Source: Marsupella aquatica (taxonomy: Eukaryota; Marchantiophyta). Taken from it: a DNA stretch of 64,000 nt. Below are positions 41,040 to 52,975 of this stretch, piece after piece. Position numbers and translations under genes: made by a program. The stretch's first letter is position 1, and each line of letters begins with the position of its first letter. The notes below the pieces were generated by a model. That model saw only the letters and a program-made list of their open reading frames with translations. It ran no database searches and had not been told where the DNA came from. The DNA is taken from positions 11,408,001 to 11,472,000 of the forward strand of contig OZ316899.1 of the NCBI GenBank assembly GCA_973895155.1, in the 5' to 3' direction.

Positions 41040-44000
41040 ATGGAACCCGGGCCGAGGCCGGAGGTAAGGACGCTGGGGGTGAAAACAAGATTAGGGTTAG
41101 GGCGCGCTAAGCGTCGGCGGCTAGGAAGGATCAACGGGAGGAAGGACCGGAAGAGGAGAGGGGTAAGGAGCGCTTGCAGGGAATGGTGGCTCATTTGCGA
41201 GCACGAACTAGGCAGACGACTACGGGAGGCCAACTACTGTCAGCTGCTTAGGCAAGCACTCGGGGAGAGAGTAGATACCGACGATCGACCTAAGGAGGGT
41301 ATGAGCAACGTCAATCAAGCGGTACATTTCTGGGGATGCCTGTTCGAACGGGCAACTGAGTACATCAAGACTTACGAGGACGAAGAATCAGAAAGGGCAG
41401 CTCGAGAACGGCAGGAGCTCGCTCGATTCTGGGAGCTATAGAAGACGGCTTTCTTAGGAGGCAAACTCATCAAGGCCGAGTTCTTGTGGACTCCTACTTC
41501 CAATCAGCTCGACAATCTTTTGTTTTGCGAAGACAGAGTCGTTGGCATCCGAGAAGCCATCAAACGCTGCAACAACATACACTGGGAGTTGAAGGGTAGC
41601 ACGGAGGGGTGGACAAAGGCAACCGTGCTAGGAGAGACATCCACAGGAGCCAAAATGAAGAGGAAGGGAGCCGTCAACAATGAAGCCACCCCGGCAAAAA
41701 GAACGAGGTCGGCGGCACCAAAGAAGCCAGCCGAGCAGCAGAGCAGGAGGCAAGGAGAAGCCAAAGAGGAGGACGATCCCATCAATGCCATTCCAACCAG
41801 GGATGACACCTGGAAAGGCTGGGCGGCAACCCTACCAGAGGAGGTGCAACTACATTTTGCACGGGAGGAGGATGCATGCTTTACGGCCATGCAGACCAAG
41901 AAGTACCAAGGCTTCATGGCCGGATCCGGCTTAGAGGCCTTTGTAAGATTACCATGGCTGAAGCCGGAGGTGCCGGATTCAGACCTATTAGAATTCGTGG
42001 GGTCATGGGAACCCGAGACCAATTCCACGAGGATATATGGGAAGGATTTCTATCTTACTCCCAAGGTGATTGCCGAAGTGTTTGGCTTGCCGATAGGCAA
42101 TAAGACCAAAGTTGATACCAGGAAGACCTTGCCTGACAAGGAGTTCCAGTCGTTCCCCGGGCCATCAACGAAGAATGGCTTCTTCCGGAACACCTGCACC
42201 AACCCGCACATAGGAGAGATGATCGACTTCTTGCGGGTGACCATGCATTGTAACTTGCCGAGGGCAGAGATCGGCAAGGCACAGGTCTATCTGGCAGAGA
42301 GGCTAGACCCAAGCCGGGACTACAATGGGTACCTCCTCAACCAATTGAAGAAGATCTTAAAGGAGGAGCAGCAGGTAATCGGCCTGGGGAGCGTGTCGCG
42401 GCTTGGCTATCACATGCCGCTGTTGTGCCGGTATGCCAGAGGTCAGACCTTTGCCCCAGTACTTCCCCTGTAGGTAAGGGCACCCGAGGAAGCTCCAGCA
42501 CCGAGGCCGGTAGCAGAGAAGCCTCAACCACCTATTAGCCCTACGATTGAGCAGGTGTTTAGGCCAAGGAAGGAAGACTTGCCGATGCAGCAACCAAGCA
42601 TGCAGAATCTGCTGAAAATGCTGGAGAAGGAAAAGACGGCACTGGCACCAGCTTCGGCACCAGCACCAATACAGGACACTGCCCCAGAGGTCAACCTAAG
42701 CAGACTTAGAAGGGAAAACCCCTTTACCGGAAATAAGGAGAGAATCAGGCCAGAATCCAAGTCGGGTGTTCGAATGTACGTGGGAGTCTCAAGCTCTGAA
42801 TCTGAGGCAGAATTGCCTGAAGCTCCTACCGGCGAAGAGGAGAGGGAGAAGCCGGAAGTCCAAGAGGTGGAGGAGGCAATGGAGGACTGCAGCCATGATA
42901 ACTCCGGCTATGGGTCGGACCATCACGTTCCAGGAGTAAGGACCTGTGGCCGGTTTATCCCCACACTTCCAAGGGTAGTTCGAGGGGACCCCAACCAGTA
43001 GAGTAGCCCCGAGTCTCCCCCACCAGATGTTGCTCCCCCGAGCTTTGACGACATAAAGCAGACGGCACAGGAATTCCAGGAGCGACTTAGGGAAGCAGAA
43101 AAGGCAGCCCTGGCTAGGGAAAAGGATTTGCCAGGAGGAGATTGGCCGGAGGACATCAGGCGGCTAGCCGAAAAAGGAAGCAAACCTCTAGCCACGATTG
43201 AAGAGATCCGCAAGACGGCTTGGGAGCAGAGGCCGCGATGGGCGATGCCGATCACTTCTACTTACTCCACCTACGCTAAAAATAGAGCCATGGAGTATGG
43301 TGAGATATGTGGGGAACTTGCGCTTGGCATCTTTGGGGAGGAGTTGGAGGTAGGACCCTTTTTCCATAGGGAGCAGTTGGAGAAGCACCAATTAGAAGAA
43401 GCGGTGGCTTTAGAGAGAAGCAAGAAGGACGAGGTCATCCGACGGCTTAGGAGGATGGAAGCCGAGATTGAAGATCTAAGGGCGGCCAAGAAAGCCCAAG
43501 ATGAACTGCGGATTAAGCGGCATGAGCTGAACATCATGCAGGGGCAGTTGGACACCGCGCAGGCTGATAATCAGATTATCAAGGATAAACTGACTCAGAC
43601 CCAGGGAGAATTGGCCGACGCAATCAAGGACAGGGAGAAATGGAAGAAGGAGCTGAGAGACGTAGAGGAGGCCCATATAGCAGTCAACAACCGGGTCACG
43701 GCGGAGACTCAGAGAAGGGAGAGGGCGCTGAAGGAAGAGCTCGAGGTCATCCGTAGAGCCCTTGAGCAGAAGGAGGCCGAGTTAGGGAAATCCTATCAAG
43801 GGATTATTGCGCTACAGCAGGAGCTTGCGTCCCTGACGGCCAGCTTCAAGGCCGACCTGCGGGAGAAGGACGCCCAGCTCGACCAGACCTATGCCAAGAT
43901 GAATAACATGGAGTCTAAGGTCGTAGCGGAGCTCGACAAGGAGCTAAGAGCAACCCAGGAGGAGAGGGCTACCACCAAGAAGGAATTGGAGGAAGCCCAC

Positions 44001-44684
44001 AGGGAATTGGAGGAAGCCAAAAACGAGCTGGAGGAGGCACGTAAGGACCTGGATGAGACCCAGGAGGAGTTGGAGGAAATCACGAGGAAGATGGAGAACC
44101 TACAGCGGCGGGCCGACAACCAAACAGAGCGGCTGAAGAAACAAGCCGCAGTATTTAAATGCTTAGCTGCATCAGGTCCATCTCCCGTTGGGGCAAACCA
44201 GTTACCCGGGGTGGTAATTGCCGAAGGACCAGCCGTGACACACGGCCCGGTGCCGGATGTTGGCGGCAAGGGGAAGGAACCGGCTATGTAGATAGTGAAG
44301 AAGAAGAAGCGGAAACCTTCGGGGTCCGAAGGTTATTCGACCCCTCAAGCCGTACTCAAACCGGTACCAACCTCCGGCATGAACACGGCAATAGATCCCG
44401 CTATCACCAAAGGTGGGGATGGCGCGGCCCAAGCCGAACTACTCAGTAATGAGGCCGGTATCCCAGATCCACCTCTTGAGCAGGCCGGGGAGGCCGTGGC
44501 CGAAGCTGAGGCCGTAGCCGAGGCTGATGTTGAAGCCAATGCTGTTGCCGGGGGTGGACCCAATCAGGCCGATGGAGAGTTGACTCAGTCAAGCGCAGGT
44601 AATCTGTCAGAGAACGAACCTACGGCAGTGGCTGAGGTGGAAGCGTTGGGGGCGTCCACTGAGGAACAGCCACCGCTGCCATGA
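41040..44684 (+). pseudogene. LTR-borne ORF of family A: 1214 codons broken only by four TAG
   Basis: One frame from ATG 41040 (MEPGPRPEV, a start shared by the copies at about 24886 and 53100) to TGA 44682-44684. The only interruptions are TAG at 41439-41441, 42471-42473, 42999-43001 and 44289-44291. The N-terminus (residues 80-140) has VNQAVHFWGCLFERA. Residues 150-480 form a globular block (GLPIGNKTKVDTRKTL, MIDFLRVTMHCNLPRAEIGK, DPSRDYNGYLLNQLKK) recalling plant-mobile-domain or Athila-ORF1 proteins. Pro/Glu-rich linkers follow, then a very long coiled coil (about 690-1080) and an acidic Ala-rich tail. At 41439 the A' copy has CAG. Function unknown; a role in particles or in host-silencing escape is speculation. 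Confidence 0.7.
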
Positions 44685-45325
44685 TGGTGGTGGAGGGCCG
44701 CTCCTTTCAAGGAGGGCGGACGTGGAGGGAGGAGGCGTGAGTGGGCAGGGCGGGCTCAGATCTCTAAGTTTAGGATTAGGATCAGGACCAGGAGGCGGCC
44801 CTGACACTTAGCTTAGTGGGATTGCGGTTCCACTGGTAAGAGCAACACTTGTACTCCTGCCTCGCTGTACATAGGTAGATCCAGTTAGGTAGATTAGGCT
44901 TATGCTGCAAAGAATTAGGCGGATCCACTACCAGGATAAGTACCTGGGCAGCGGGGAGCTCAGGGCCTCTTCTTTAGCAAGTTTTTAGTTTGCACCAGCC
45001 GGGCTGGGATCAAGTAGTAAGAGAAGCTCTCGGTTAGTCATACAGTGACCCTTGTGTATATTCATGTTTCCTCATGCCTAAGAGCTGAATAGAGTTGGCC
45101 TCACGGCTTAGTTTGCAGACCTTGTGTATGAGATGTACTGTTTGTATGGCAAGTGCATGGTATGACTCAGTCAGAAGGAGTCATTTTGCTATTTGTGTGT
45201 CGCATTAACTTGTGTGAAGAGTGCCCACATCAACTAATAGAGGAAGGAAAGTAAGTAGGGGAGTGAGAGTTGGATGTGTCGAGCTGAGAGAGGTCTTAGC
45301 GGCTTAACCAAGCCTATTGGGGATC

Positions 45326-45357
45326 ATTCCGGCGGCGGAATCCAAACATACCTAACA
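45326..45357 (+). promoter_or_regulatory. Conserved LTR 3'-end motif, family A copy
   Basis: ATTCCGGCGGCGGAATCCAA then ACATACCTAACA; ATTCC/GGAAT can pair as a hairpin. It is 264 bases before the LTR end. Confidence 0.5.
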
Positions 45358-45978
45358 AGACGGAGGGGAAGACAAGGAAAGGCCTAGATTAGGCCGGCTA
45401 CGTATCTCATGACCCGATGAAGGATCTGTCCAGTATATGTGTGTAAAATTTTAATAGTAGTAGTAGAAGGAGGTTAGCAGCGTCCCATGCCGCTAAGCCA
45501 CAGAAACGGCCTCGCCAAGCGCGAAACCTGCGGGAATCGGCTTGCGCTGGGGGGGTTTCTTGGGTTTAGGGAGCCATGGGACGCACCACAAATGGCAGCG
45601 TTCGCGAATTTTGAAAGGTAGAAATGAGCAAATGGCCCGCAACGCCATCGACTCCGCTCTTATGGAGGTGCCAGGGTGAGCTTCAAGCGTGAGTGGGCAA
45701 GGTCATTCCGGTCGTTGATGATGAGCTAAAGTCGGCGTCTCGGTCCAAGCGTGATTCTTCTAACGGATTCTACTCCGCCGCCGCCACCGTACTGCGGTCG
45801 AGCGTAATAACCCTCTGCCTTAATTCGTAATCATCCGATCCACTAACCTACTCCTAATCTATTCATAATGGCAAAGATGGCTATTCGTGCTATTCTACGC
45901 TACGGCTACGGTCCTAATGACCGTATAAGACCTAATCTACGACCTGCGTTCGGTTAAGTGACACGTTACCCTGTCACA

Positions 45979-46795
45979 ATGAGATCTGTATGTGCCCCCA
46001 AGAACAAAGTGCAGTGAAGGAGGTTGAGTTTGCAAGGCAAGTACGCGATTGGTTTGAGTCCAATCTACCGTCACAATCTGGAGTGAGTCGGGCTTAGGTT
46101 CAGGATTGAGCTTCCAGGGCAAGCACGGGGCTTGCAGGGCAAGCATGTTGCAATCTGGAGTAGATAGCCTTTGGGCCTATTGTTTGGATCAAGTGTTCTC
46201 AGTGAATTATTGTGCACATCTTTGAATCTAATTGAGTTCTCCTCTCAGGCCTCATTTCTCTCATGGATGTGTGTGTGTGTGAGGCAATCTGAGTGTATGA
46301 TGGGACTAGAAGCGCCACTGATAGGTGTATCGGGTGCATTGAAGTGGGTTGGGTGAGGGTTGTCACAACTCTGATTGCTGAGAGTGGAATGGCAGAGTGG
46401 TGGGGTAATGGCTTAGAAGTCCCTAAGCCGGGAATCAATAAGGAGTCACTAGTTTATGGGTACATTCCGGCGGCGGAATAGAAATATACCTATGACAGTA
46501 AGCATACATATAGACATATGCAAACCATAGCGCTAGGCCCTGTGTGTACGGGCCCGATATGAAGACCCCTTCTCACCAGAACTATCATGAGCACAGGATT
46601 TGATTCCCAACCTTGATTCCTAAGGATTGAGCTTGGGTGATGTGTGACAAAGTCTTGCTATGATAGTCTGGTTAAGGGCATAAGCGGGTGTTTACCGGCC
46701 TTCACAACATCCCTTCGTGATCCTCAGGTACAAGGAGATGGTTTTGGCACCCAATAGTGATGTTTTCGATGTTAAGACCCATGTCATCGTGTGAC
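45979..46795 (+). mobile_element. 3' remnant of another giant LTR (C-like)
   Basis: It carries GGGCAAGCACGGGGCTTGCA, like the GGGCAAG segments of the C-family LTRs, and the conserved motif ATTCCGGCGGCGGAATAGAA then ATATACCTATGACA at 46463-46496. It ends ...CGTGTGACA at about 46795, against an RT fragment. No gene. Confidence 0.45.
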
Positions 46796-47161
46796 AATAG
46801 GAGAGTAGTTTTTCTCAGTTGCAAATAGCTGACGGCTAGCAAAATAGATGGGGTGATCACAATCGTCATCGTCCAGCTGGCTCAGGACGGACCCGATGCA
46901 AAACCCTGAGACATCAACATACACATGGAATTCTTTATTCCAATCCTGGGTTACCATGATGGGTTTTGTGGTGAGTCGATGCCTGAGCTCCTCGAAGGCT
47001 ATGCGCCTTCGGGGTGTTTCTTCAATTATTGCGTCCTTCTTCATCATCTCCGTTAGTGGTAGCGCGACTTTTGCAAAGTCTTTGATAAAGCGGCGACAGT
47101 AGCCTACACAGCCAAGGAACGATCGTACGGCTTTTTGATTGATGGGGAACACCACCGTCAT
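46784..47161 (-). pseudogene. Ty3/gypsy RT-RNaseH fragment
   Basis: Minus-strand reading KAVRSFLGCVGYCRRFIKDF (RT thumb), then EFHVYVDVSGFCIGSVLSQL (RNaseH start) and PIYFASRQLFATEKNYSP. It is close to the family-C pol at about 61830-62160. Both ends are cut by other elements. Confidence 0.85.
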
Positions 47162-47164
47162 CCT

Positions 47165-48780
47165 GTCAGATGCCTAACAAACATAATTACATGGGAATTA
47201 TGTAAATATGGGTAAAAGTTTTGTTTTGTGTACAATTTGTATCAATTAGTTATTTAGTGTACAAAACTAATATCAATAAATGTATTGATTCTAGAAAAAT
47301 ATTGACTAGGGAAGATAAGTTATAGTTGAAGGTCAATAGAAAAAATAAGTATCATCTAAGTAGTGGTGGTAGGTGTCAACTAATGAGTGATCAAATAAAT
47401 CAATAGAGAATGCCCAAAATTGTTACATAGTCACAACTAGAAAATATCTTTGAGAAACAAATCTCAAAATAAGTCCAAAAAAAGTTTGAAAATGGAAGAG
47501 TCTACAACTTGCAAGAAAAGTTATAAAAAAACAATAGGGAATGCCCAAAATTGCTACATGGTCACAACGAAAAATATATCTTTGAGAAAAAATCTCAATA
47601 TAAGTCCAAAAAAATGAAAATTGTTATAACACTTAGATTACACTCTAAGTGACCATTACATTACACCCCAAATAACCCTTAGAGGTTAGGACAGTTACCC
47701 AACTGACCCTCAATGTAACCCATATATATTTACACTCCTAATAGAAGAAGGATGAATGTTGATGAACACATTGTGTGAAACACGTTATCAGCACGAGCTG
47801 ATGGATGGGACAAAAAACATTTAGGCAGAGGATGATGGCGCAAAGTTGAATTTCAGAAGAACAATTCATAATTTTTAAAAAAAAATCCTCTCCCTCGATT
47901 AGAGCTGATTTCCAAATTTGAACTCAATGAGCTTATCTCCAGACCGGAACGATCCATAGCCACACAACGATTGTATTATCAAAGAACCTGATTACAAGCC
48001 AGCATCGAAGCATCCAGTCGCAACGACCAATCATGGAAAAATTACAGTTTAAGGCTCTAGCGATCGATGGCGCAAATTACTTGTCTTGGTCTTTAGATGT
48101 GGAGGCACATCTAGCATCTAAAAACCTACAGGACACAATCTTAACTGATGTAGGTACTACACTGCAACAGAAGGCTCAGGTCTTGATCCTTATCAGACAC
48201 CATCTTGCTGAGTTGCTTAAGACTCAATATCTAATCATTACAACCCAAGGGTCCTATGGGACGAACTACAATTACAATTCAATCACATGCGGATGATATC
48301 ACTTTTGACTGCCCACCACAATTGGATAAATCTGCGAGTACAAGATTACAGCAGAATTGCGAGTTACAACAATGAACTGTTCCGTATTACCTCCCAATTA
48401 GCAGTTTGCGGAAATCCAATCAACGATGCGGAGCAAATAAAAAAGACTCTTTCCACTTTTCATGTAACTAACATAGTACTTGCCTCTCAATATCAAAACA
48501 TGAATTTCATGAGATATTCTCAATTGATATCTCATATGCTCCTTGCTGAGAAGCATCAAATCCTAATTCTCCATAATGCAAAGACCAGACCACCAGGGAG
48601 TGCCGCACCTCCACCCAGATCGGAAAATCACCTTATCGAATCCTCCTCAAGATTCAGGGGATGAGGATGTGGAGGTTTTAGGGGGAGCAGAGGACGTTGT
48701 CGTGCCAAAAGATTTTGGCTCAAGAATGGCTTTTATAGGGGATGATGGGCGAGGCCTCCCGGTTGGGTTGCGTGCATGCT
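47165..48780 (+). mobile_element. Ty1/copia fragment: LTR region and gag start
   Basis: Distinctly AT-rich compared with its neighbours. It starts TGTCAGATGCCTAACA at the edge of the RT fragment. An internal direct duplication of about 95 bp (47400-47495 and 47531-47625, around AATGCCCAAAATTG) lies in the LTR-like part. ACACGTTATCAGCACGAG (about 47791-47808) matches the junction often seen between LTR and primer site in plant copia elements. A copia gag follows; pol is missing. Confidence 0.7.
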
Positions 48781-48782
48781 GA
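48033..48782 (+). pseudogene. Copia-type gag
   Basis: The start MEKLQFKALAIDGANYLSWS, then LILIRHHLAELLKTQYL, is the typical copia gag (UBN2/DUF4219-like) N-terminus. A shift near 48290 leads to NWINLRVQDYSRIASYNNEL, IKKTLSTFHVTNIVLASQYQ and YSQLISHMLLAEKHQ. The Gly/Arg-rich tail is broken by stops, and the zinc knuckle and everything downstream are absent. Confidence 0.8.
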
Positions 48783-49480
48783 CTCGGAGGGGCTGCTTGG
48801 TTGGATGGATTGAGGTTTGGCGATTGGGTGACTCGTCGTCACCAGGTTTGGTGTTTGGGTGAGTCACCAGGCTTGGAGTTTGGATGAGCCTCGCTGCTGG
48901 CAGCTGGCTCAGACTGGATGGTTGGGTTTCCGATGCTACTTAAGACTTGAGCCTCGGCTCATTGAGGTTGGCGGTTGTCTATTGAGATCTGTTGAGTTGC
49001 GTTCTATGAGTTTCGCTCCGTTCTGCGGAACTCGACTGTTGTGCGACGGTTTTGGAGTTCCGAGTGAGTTTTCGATCCAGGTGGGGAGTTTTCGATCCAG
49101 GCGGGGAATTTCTCGAGTCTGGAGTCTCGTTGATCCAGGCCGGGATTTCTCAAGTTTTGAGTCTTGTCGATCCAGGCGAGGGTTTCTCAAGTTTGGAGCC
49201 TCGTTGGTCCAGGCCCGAGTTCCATGCGAGTTGTTTTAGACTAGTGGAGTAGCTAGTCAAGTTTTTGGTTTTGTGAGCTAAGGAGGATAGTTTTTTTGTC
49301 AGATTTTGAGTAGTTAGTCACTCGAGGAGTTCTACCCGACAAGTTAGAGGTAGCGGCCCGCCGTAGGGCCAGCTACCAGACTCTTGTGAGCAAGCTTACT
49401 CGAGGGCACCTATTGTAACCTTTGTGAGAAAAGTAAAAAATATAAAAGAGTGAGAGTTTGCTCCGAAAAGTGCTTGTCAC
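48783..49480. repeat. Short tandem repeats, non-coding
   Basis: 48830-48895 repeats TGTTTGGGTGAGTCACCAGG-like units. 49095-49215 has three units of about 36-40 bases around GTTGATCCAGGCCGGGATTT and TCTCAAGTTTGGAG. No supported gene. Confidence 0.6.
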
Positions 49481-52400
49481 CTGTCCCAATCGCAGCCAGA
49501 AACGTGTAGTTTGCCCGAGGAGCCCCTAACTTTGAGTCCTCGCGACAACGCCCATATGGAAGAGGATGTTACCAAGGATACAAAGGCAGAGGAGGAGGCT
49601 GGCCAGAATTCCAAGAACCCCCCGGGTGGAATCAAGGTAGAAGCTACACAACACAACCAGGAGATAAGTCCACTACACCTTCTTGTTTCCAATGTGGTAT
49701 GACAAGACATCTACAAAAAGAATGTAGAGCTCCTGCACACTTAGTTAAGCTCTATAAAGAAAGTATTAACAGGCAACCAGCTTAGTTGTGTATGGGATGC
49801 TGTCAAGAGGGCCACATGCTGGGACAGTGTCCTACTTGGTTGGTAGGATTGGCCGCTAATCAAAAACTCTTGCCGATGAAGGTCCTGCCACTGGGCACAA
49901 CACCAGGTGGAGTTCATATCAATTACATTGAGTTGGGATGGCAGACAGATGCCAAGGCTGAGTTTGGACCATCTGATGACAAGGCTGAGGCCTTATCAAT
50001 ATTCTCAGAAGAGGAACTAGACCACAACTGCTACCGGGTTTCTACTCGTTCAACAAGGAAGGAAAGGTGGGATGGTTTGGCCAAGAACAAGGGGAAGACC
50101 AAGGAGGAAGGGGTCGACTCTCCATCTTCATCACCAAGGAGAAGGAAAGGTTCCGGCAACTTAGGTAAGCCCTGAGCCCAACCCTTCACAAGATAGTGAT
50201 TTCAACCGAGATCACCCCAAGCTATTGTACCCGTCCATTACGGCTAGTGTTAAGGAACAACTTTGGGAATTGGAGACACTAGAGAATACTGAAGCTATAG
50301 CCAAGGATGTCAAGAGGGCCAAAGCGTTGTTTGCTTCAGAAAAACCAACGTCCGTGGAACCTAGTGTTCAACAACAAGCAAAAGAGTGGTGGATCTTGCC
50401 ACCCAGCACCGTCACCAATCCCAACACTCACGCCTAAGTGCCCCTGGTGCCCGAACGCCTCCACAAAATTCCTCGAGCAAGCAACCTAGTGCCCCTTGCA
50501 CCACCAGCGGCCCCTCCCATACAAAGCTGCACTTGCTCTCCAACACAACGCTACTCAATGGTCCTCATTGTCTGCACAAGCAACCAAGCCCCTCGGTAAG
50601 TAACCCTTCAAGATCTAGAACTCGCCAAGTCTAGCATCCTAACTCAAGCTCAACAGACATTGGTAAATAGGTCAGCGATAAGTCCTCCCGATGCCATAAG
50701 CCGGAACCAGAACCCACGCCCACTATTTGTCCATAACAGCTCCTTCCTTGGGCGTGGCCCGGGTTCCCCCTTGTACCTATCCATCACCAACTGACCGCCC
50801 TGACCCCATGACATGCTCATGGCCCAAATAGCGTAGCTTGTCCTAAAGCTTGTCCCAACACGTCGGGACCAGAATGGCCCCGACTCTAGCAACCAACTCC
50901 AGGTTTGCCCCATTGATGGTCTAATGGCCGAGCACCCTTGGAACTCAACCTCCATGCTTACTGGCCTTGCCTCCCAACTCAAGCTCCCTTGGGAGACTGA
51001 ACGCGGCTTGACTGCTGTTTGACAGGATTTGGCAAGCGGGCGAGCTAACACCCCCAAACCTCAAGGACCCATGGCTCCCAAGACCCAGTTGAGCTCAGGA
51101 GGATGTAGCCCTTCTAAAGATCTTTCCAACGCACCCAAGAAGTCCTCCAATGGACTTCCCACTGGGAAGATATCGCCATTTTTGTTTGGTGCTTTCCCTT
51201 AGTGTCGCGACCATCACGGCTCACAACTTTGGCTCACCCTTGGCTCCCAGGGAGACACCCCTCCCCTCATATATGCTTCTGGAGACCTGCCACCCCCAGA
51301 CCAAATTTGGTCCCTAAACATTTGGCCCCCAACCCGGATGCTATCACGCATAGTGGGCGCGCCACCTACTGGCAACGCCCATAACTTTCTTGTTAGGCGT
51401 CCGCAAGTGGAGTACCTTAGCCCGTTATGATTGGGCCAACACAGTGCTCATGCCTAGGCCCTCAGGTCTCATTGCCGCTTGGGGTCTTCGATCGGCCAAA
51501 CCCAAATCGGGCCATAACTCATCTTACGGGCAGAGTAGCAAGATGGATACTGGTATTACAGGAATTTGACTACAAGTTAAAATTCAAGCCGAGAAAACTG
51601 TGCATGCCAATGCCGACTTCTTTTCAAGAATTTCAGGTGAACCAGCTACGGACTGCATCGACGATCGATTTCCAAACGAATAGCTATTCATAGTGGAAGT
51701 AACGGATACCTGGTACCCTGACATATTATGATTTCTCAGCACATCAAGGTTAGAAGCAAGGGTAAGTAGGGAACAAGCCGCAGTTTTTTTATGAAAGGTC
51801 AGGCAGTATCAGTGCATTAAAGGCATCTTACACAGGCATGGAGTCAATGGGAAAATTCAAAGGTGTTTGGAATAGGGCGAAGTGAAGCGGGTCTTAGAAG
51901 CTATGCATGGAGACAAAGCCAAGGGATTTTGCACCAGTAACCATGTCTAAAAAGATTTTAGATGCCAACTATTGGTGGCCAACCTTACACAAGGATGTAC
52001 ACTAGTTCATCAAGCAATGTGATCCTTGCCAGAGAGCAGGAGGGCCAAGGGCGGCCACTAGACATCCACTACACCCCATTCTACCTCTTGCACCATTCAA
52101 GAAGTGGGGTATTGATTACATTGGGCCCTTGAAACCCTTAACTCATCCTTGAAGAAACAAATACATCATCTTGGCTACAGATTATGCGACTAAGTGGGTG
52201 GAAGCCAGGCCAACGATGAAGGACGACGCGGTCACCACGGCTTGGTTTATGTATGAGCAAATCTTTACAAGGTATGGAGCACCCCTAGAATTAGTAAGTG
52301 ATAGGGGAACTCATTTCTTGAATGATATAGTCAGCCGTTTAAATGAGCAATACCTAGTACGTCATCGGCCTACCACCCCTTATCACCCAAAGGCAAATGG

Positions 52401-52929
52401 GCTAACCGAACAAGCGTATGGCATCATTGGTAAGATCTTAAACAAAATAGTGGCCCAAAACAAAATTGATTGTTGTCTTTGCTTACTACAAGTCCACCAC
52501 CGGCCATACACCCTTCTTTTTAACTTTTGGACAAGAAGCTTTAGTACCCATACAACTTGAGATTCCTACATTTCAGGTTTCAATTAAGGGGAGAGGTCGT
52601 TAGAGGAAGAAAGCTTAATAGAGCGAGAATATAAATTAGAGGCCTTAGAAGAGGAAAGAATGATTTCAGCAGAAAGAGTAGAACATAGACAAAATTCCAT
52701 GAAGCAACAATATGACAAAAGGTTGAAACCAATTAGTATTCAGACCGGAGACCTAGTATTACTCTATGACAGTAGGTATAGTAAGTTTCCAGGTAAACTT
52801 TACACTCAATGGCTAGGACCCTTTAAGGTAAACATGAAGTTCTCCAATGGGTCTGTCCATCTGGCTAACATCACAGGGGAAGTATACCCAGTTTGCATAC
52901 AACCGCCTAAAGAGATACTACATGGATGA
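49481..52929 (+). pseudogene. Family-A Ty3/gypsy gag-pol remnant
   Basis: Heavily decayed. Zinc knuckle remains at about 49690-49815 (CMGCCQEGHMLGQC, preceded by a CFQCG knuckle) and the conserved CYRVSTRSTRKE segment (about 50031) mark the gag end. 50200-51400 is mostly unreadable. An RNaseH end (GRVARWILVLQEFDYKLKF, about 51525), the integrase finger (CDPCQRAGG), the core (ATDYATKWVEARPT, VSDRGTHFLN, YHPKANGLTEQ) and the C-terminal block (GDLVLLYDSRYSKFPGKLYT) follow to 52929. The protease and most of RT are not recognisable. The polypurine tract and LTR start lie directly after it. Confidence 0.72.
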
Positions 52930-52962
52930 AGATGAGGTTGTTTGCGAGGACGCTTCACAATT

Positions 52963-52975
52963 AAGTGGGGAGCTA
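52963..52975 (+). other. Family-A polypurine tract
   Basis: AAGTGGGGAGCTA immediately before the LTR start at 52976. Confidence 0.6.

Larger units (their letters stand above)
40925..45590 (+). mobile_element. Solo giant LTR, family A (4666 bp)
   Basis: It begins TGTGATGCCTAGCCAGGAAT and ends ...GGGACGCACCACA, with AATGG duplicated on both sides (40920-40924 and 45591-45595). Excision restores the family-C LTR. No shorter terminal repeat exists inside. At 52976 the same start directly follows a gypsy integrase and polypurine tract, the position of a 3' LTR, so the whole 4.67 kb is read as one LTR. 44685-45590 is non-coding. Confidence 0.85.
37622..45978 (-). mobile_element. Solo family-C LTR (about 3.69 kb), split by a family-A LTR
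   Basis: On the minus strand it begins TGTGACAGGGTAACGTGTCA at 45978 and ends ...GGGGCGCGACA at 37622. Flanks are GTGAG (37617-37621) and ATGAG (45979-45983), a likely 5-base duplication with one change. It matches 53903-57739 along its length once the insertion 40925-45590 is removed. Confidence 0.85.

Noticed and set aside
40925-41040. A short LTR of about 115 bp followed by a primer site starting TGGAACCC
   Set aside because: TGGAACCC is the start codon context (ATGGAACCC) of the LTR-borne ORF, and the target duplications place the LTR end at 45590.
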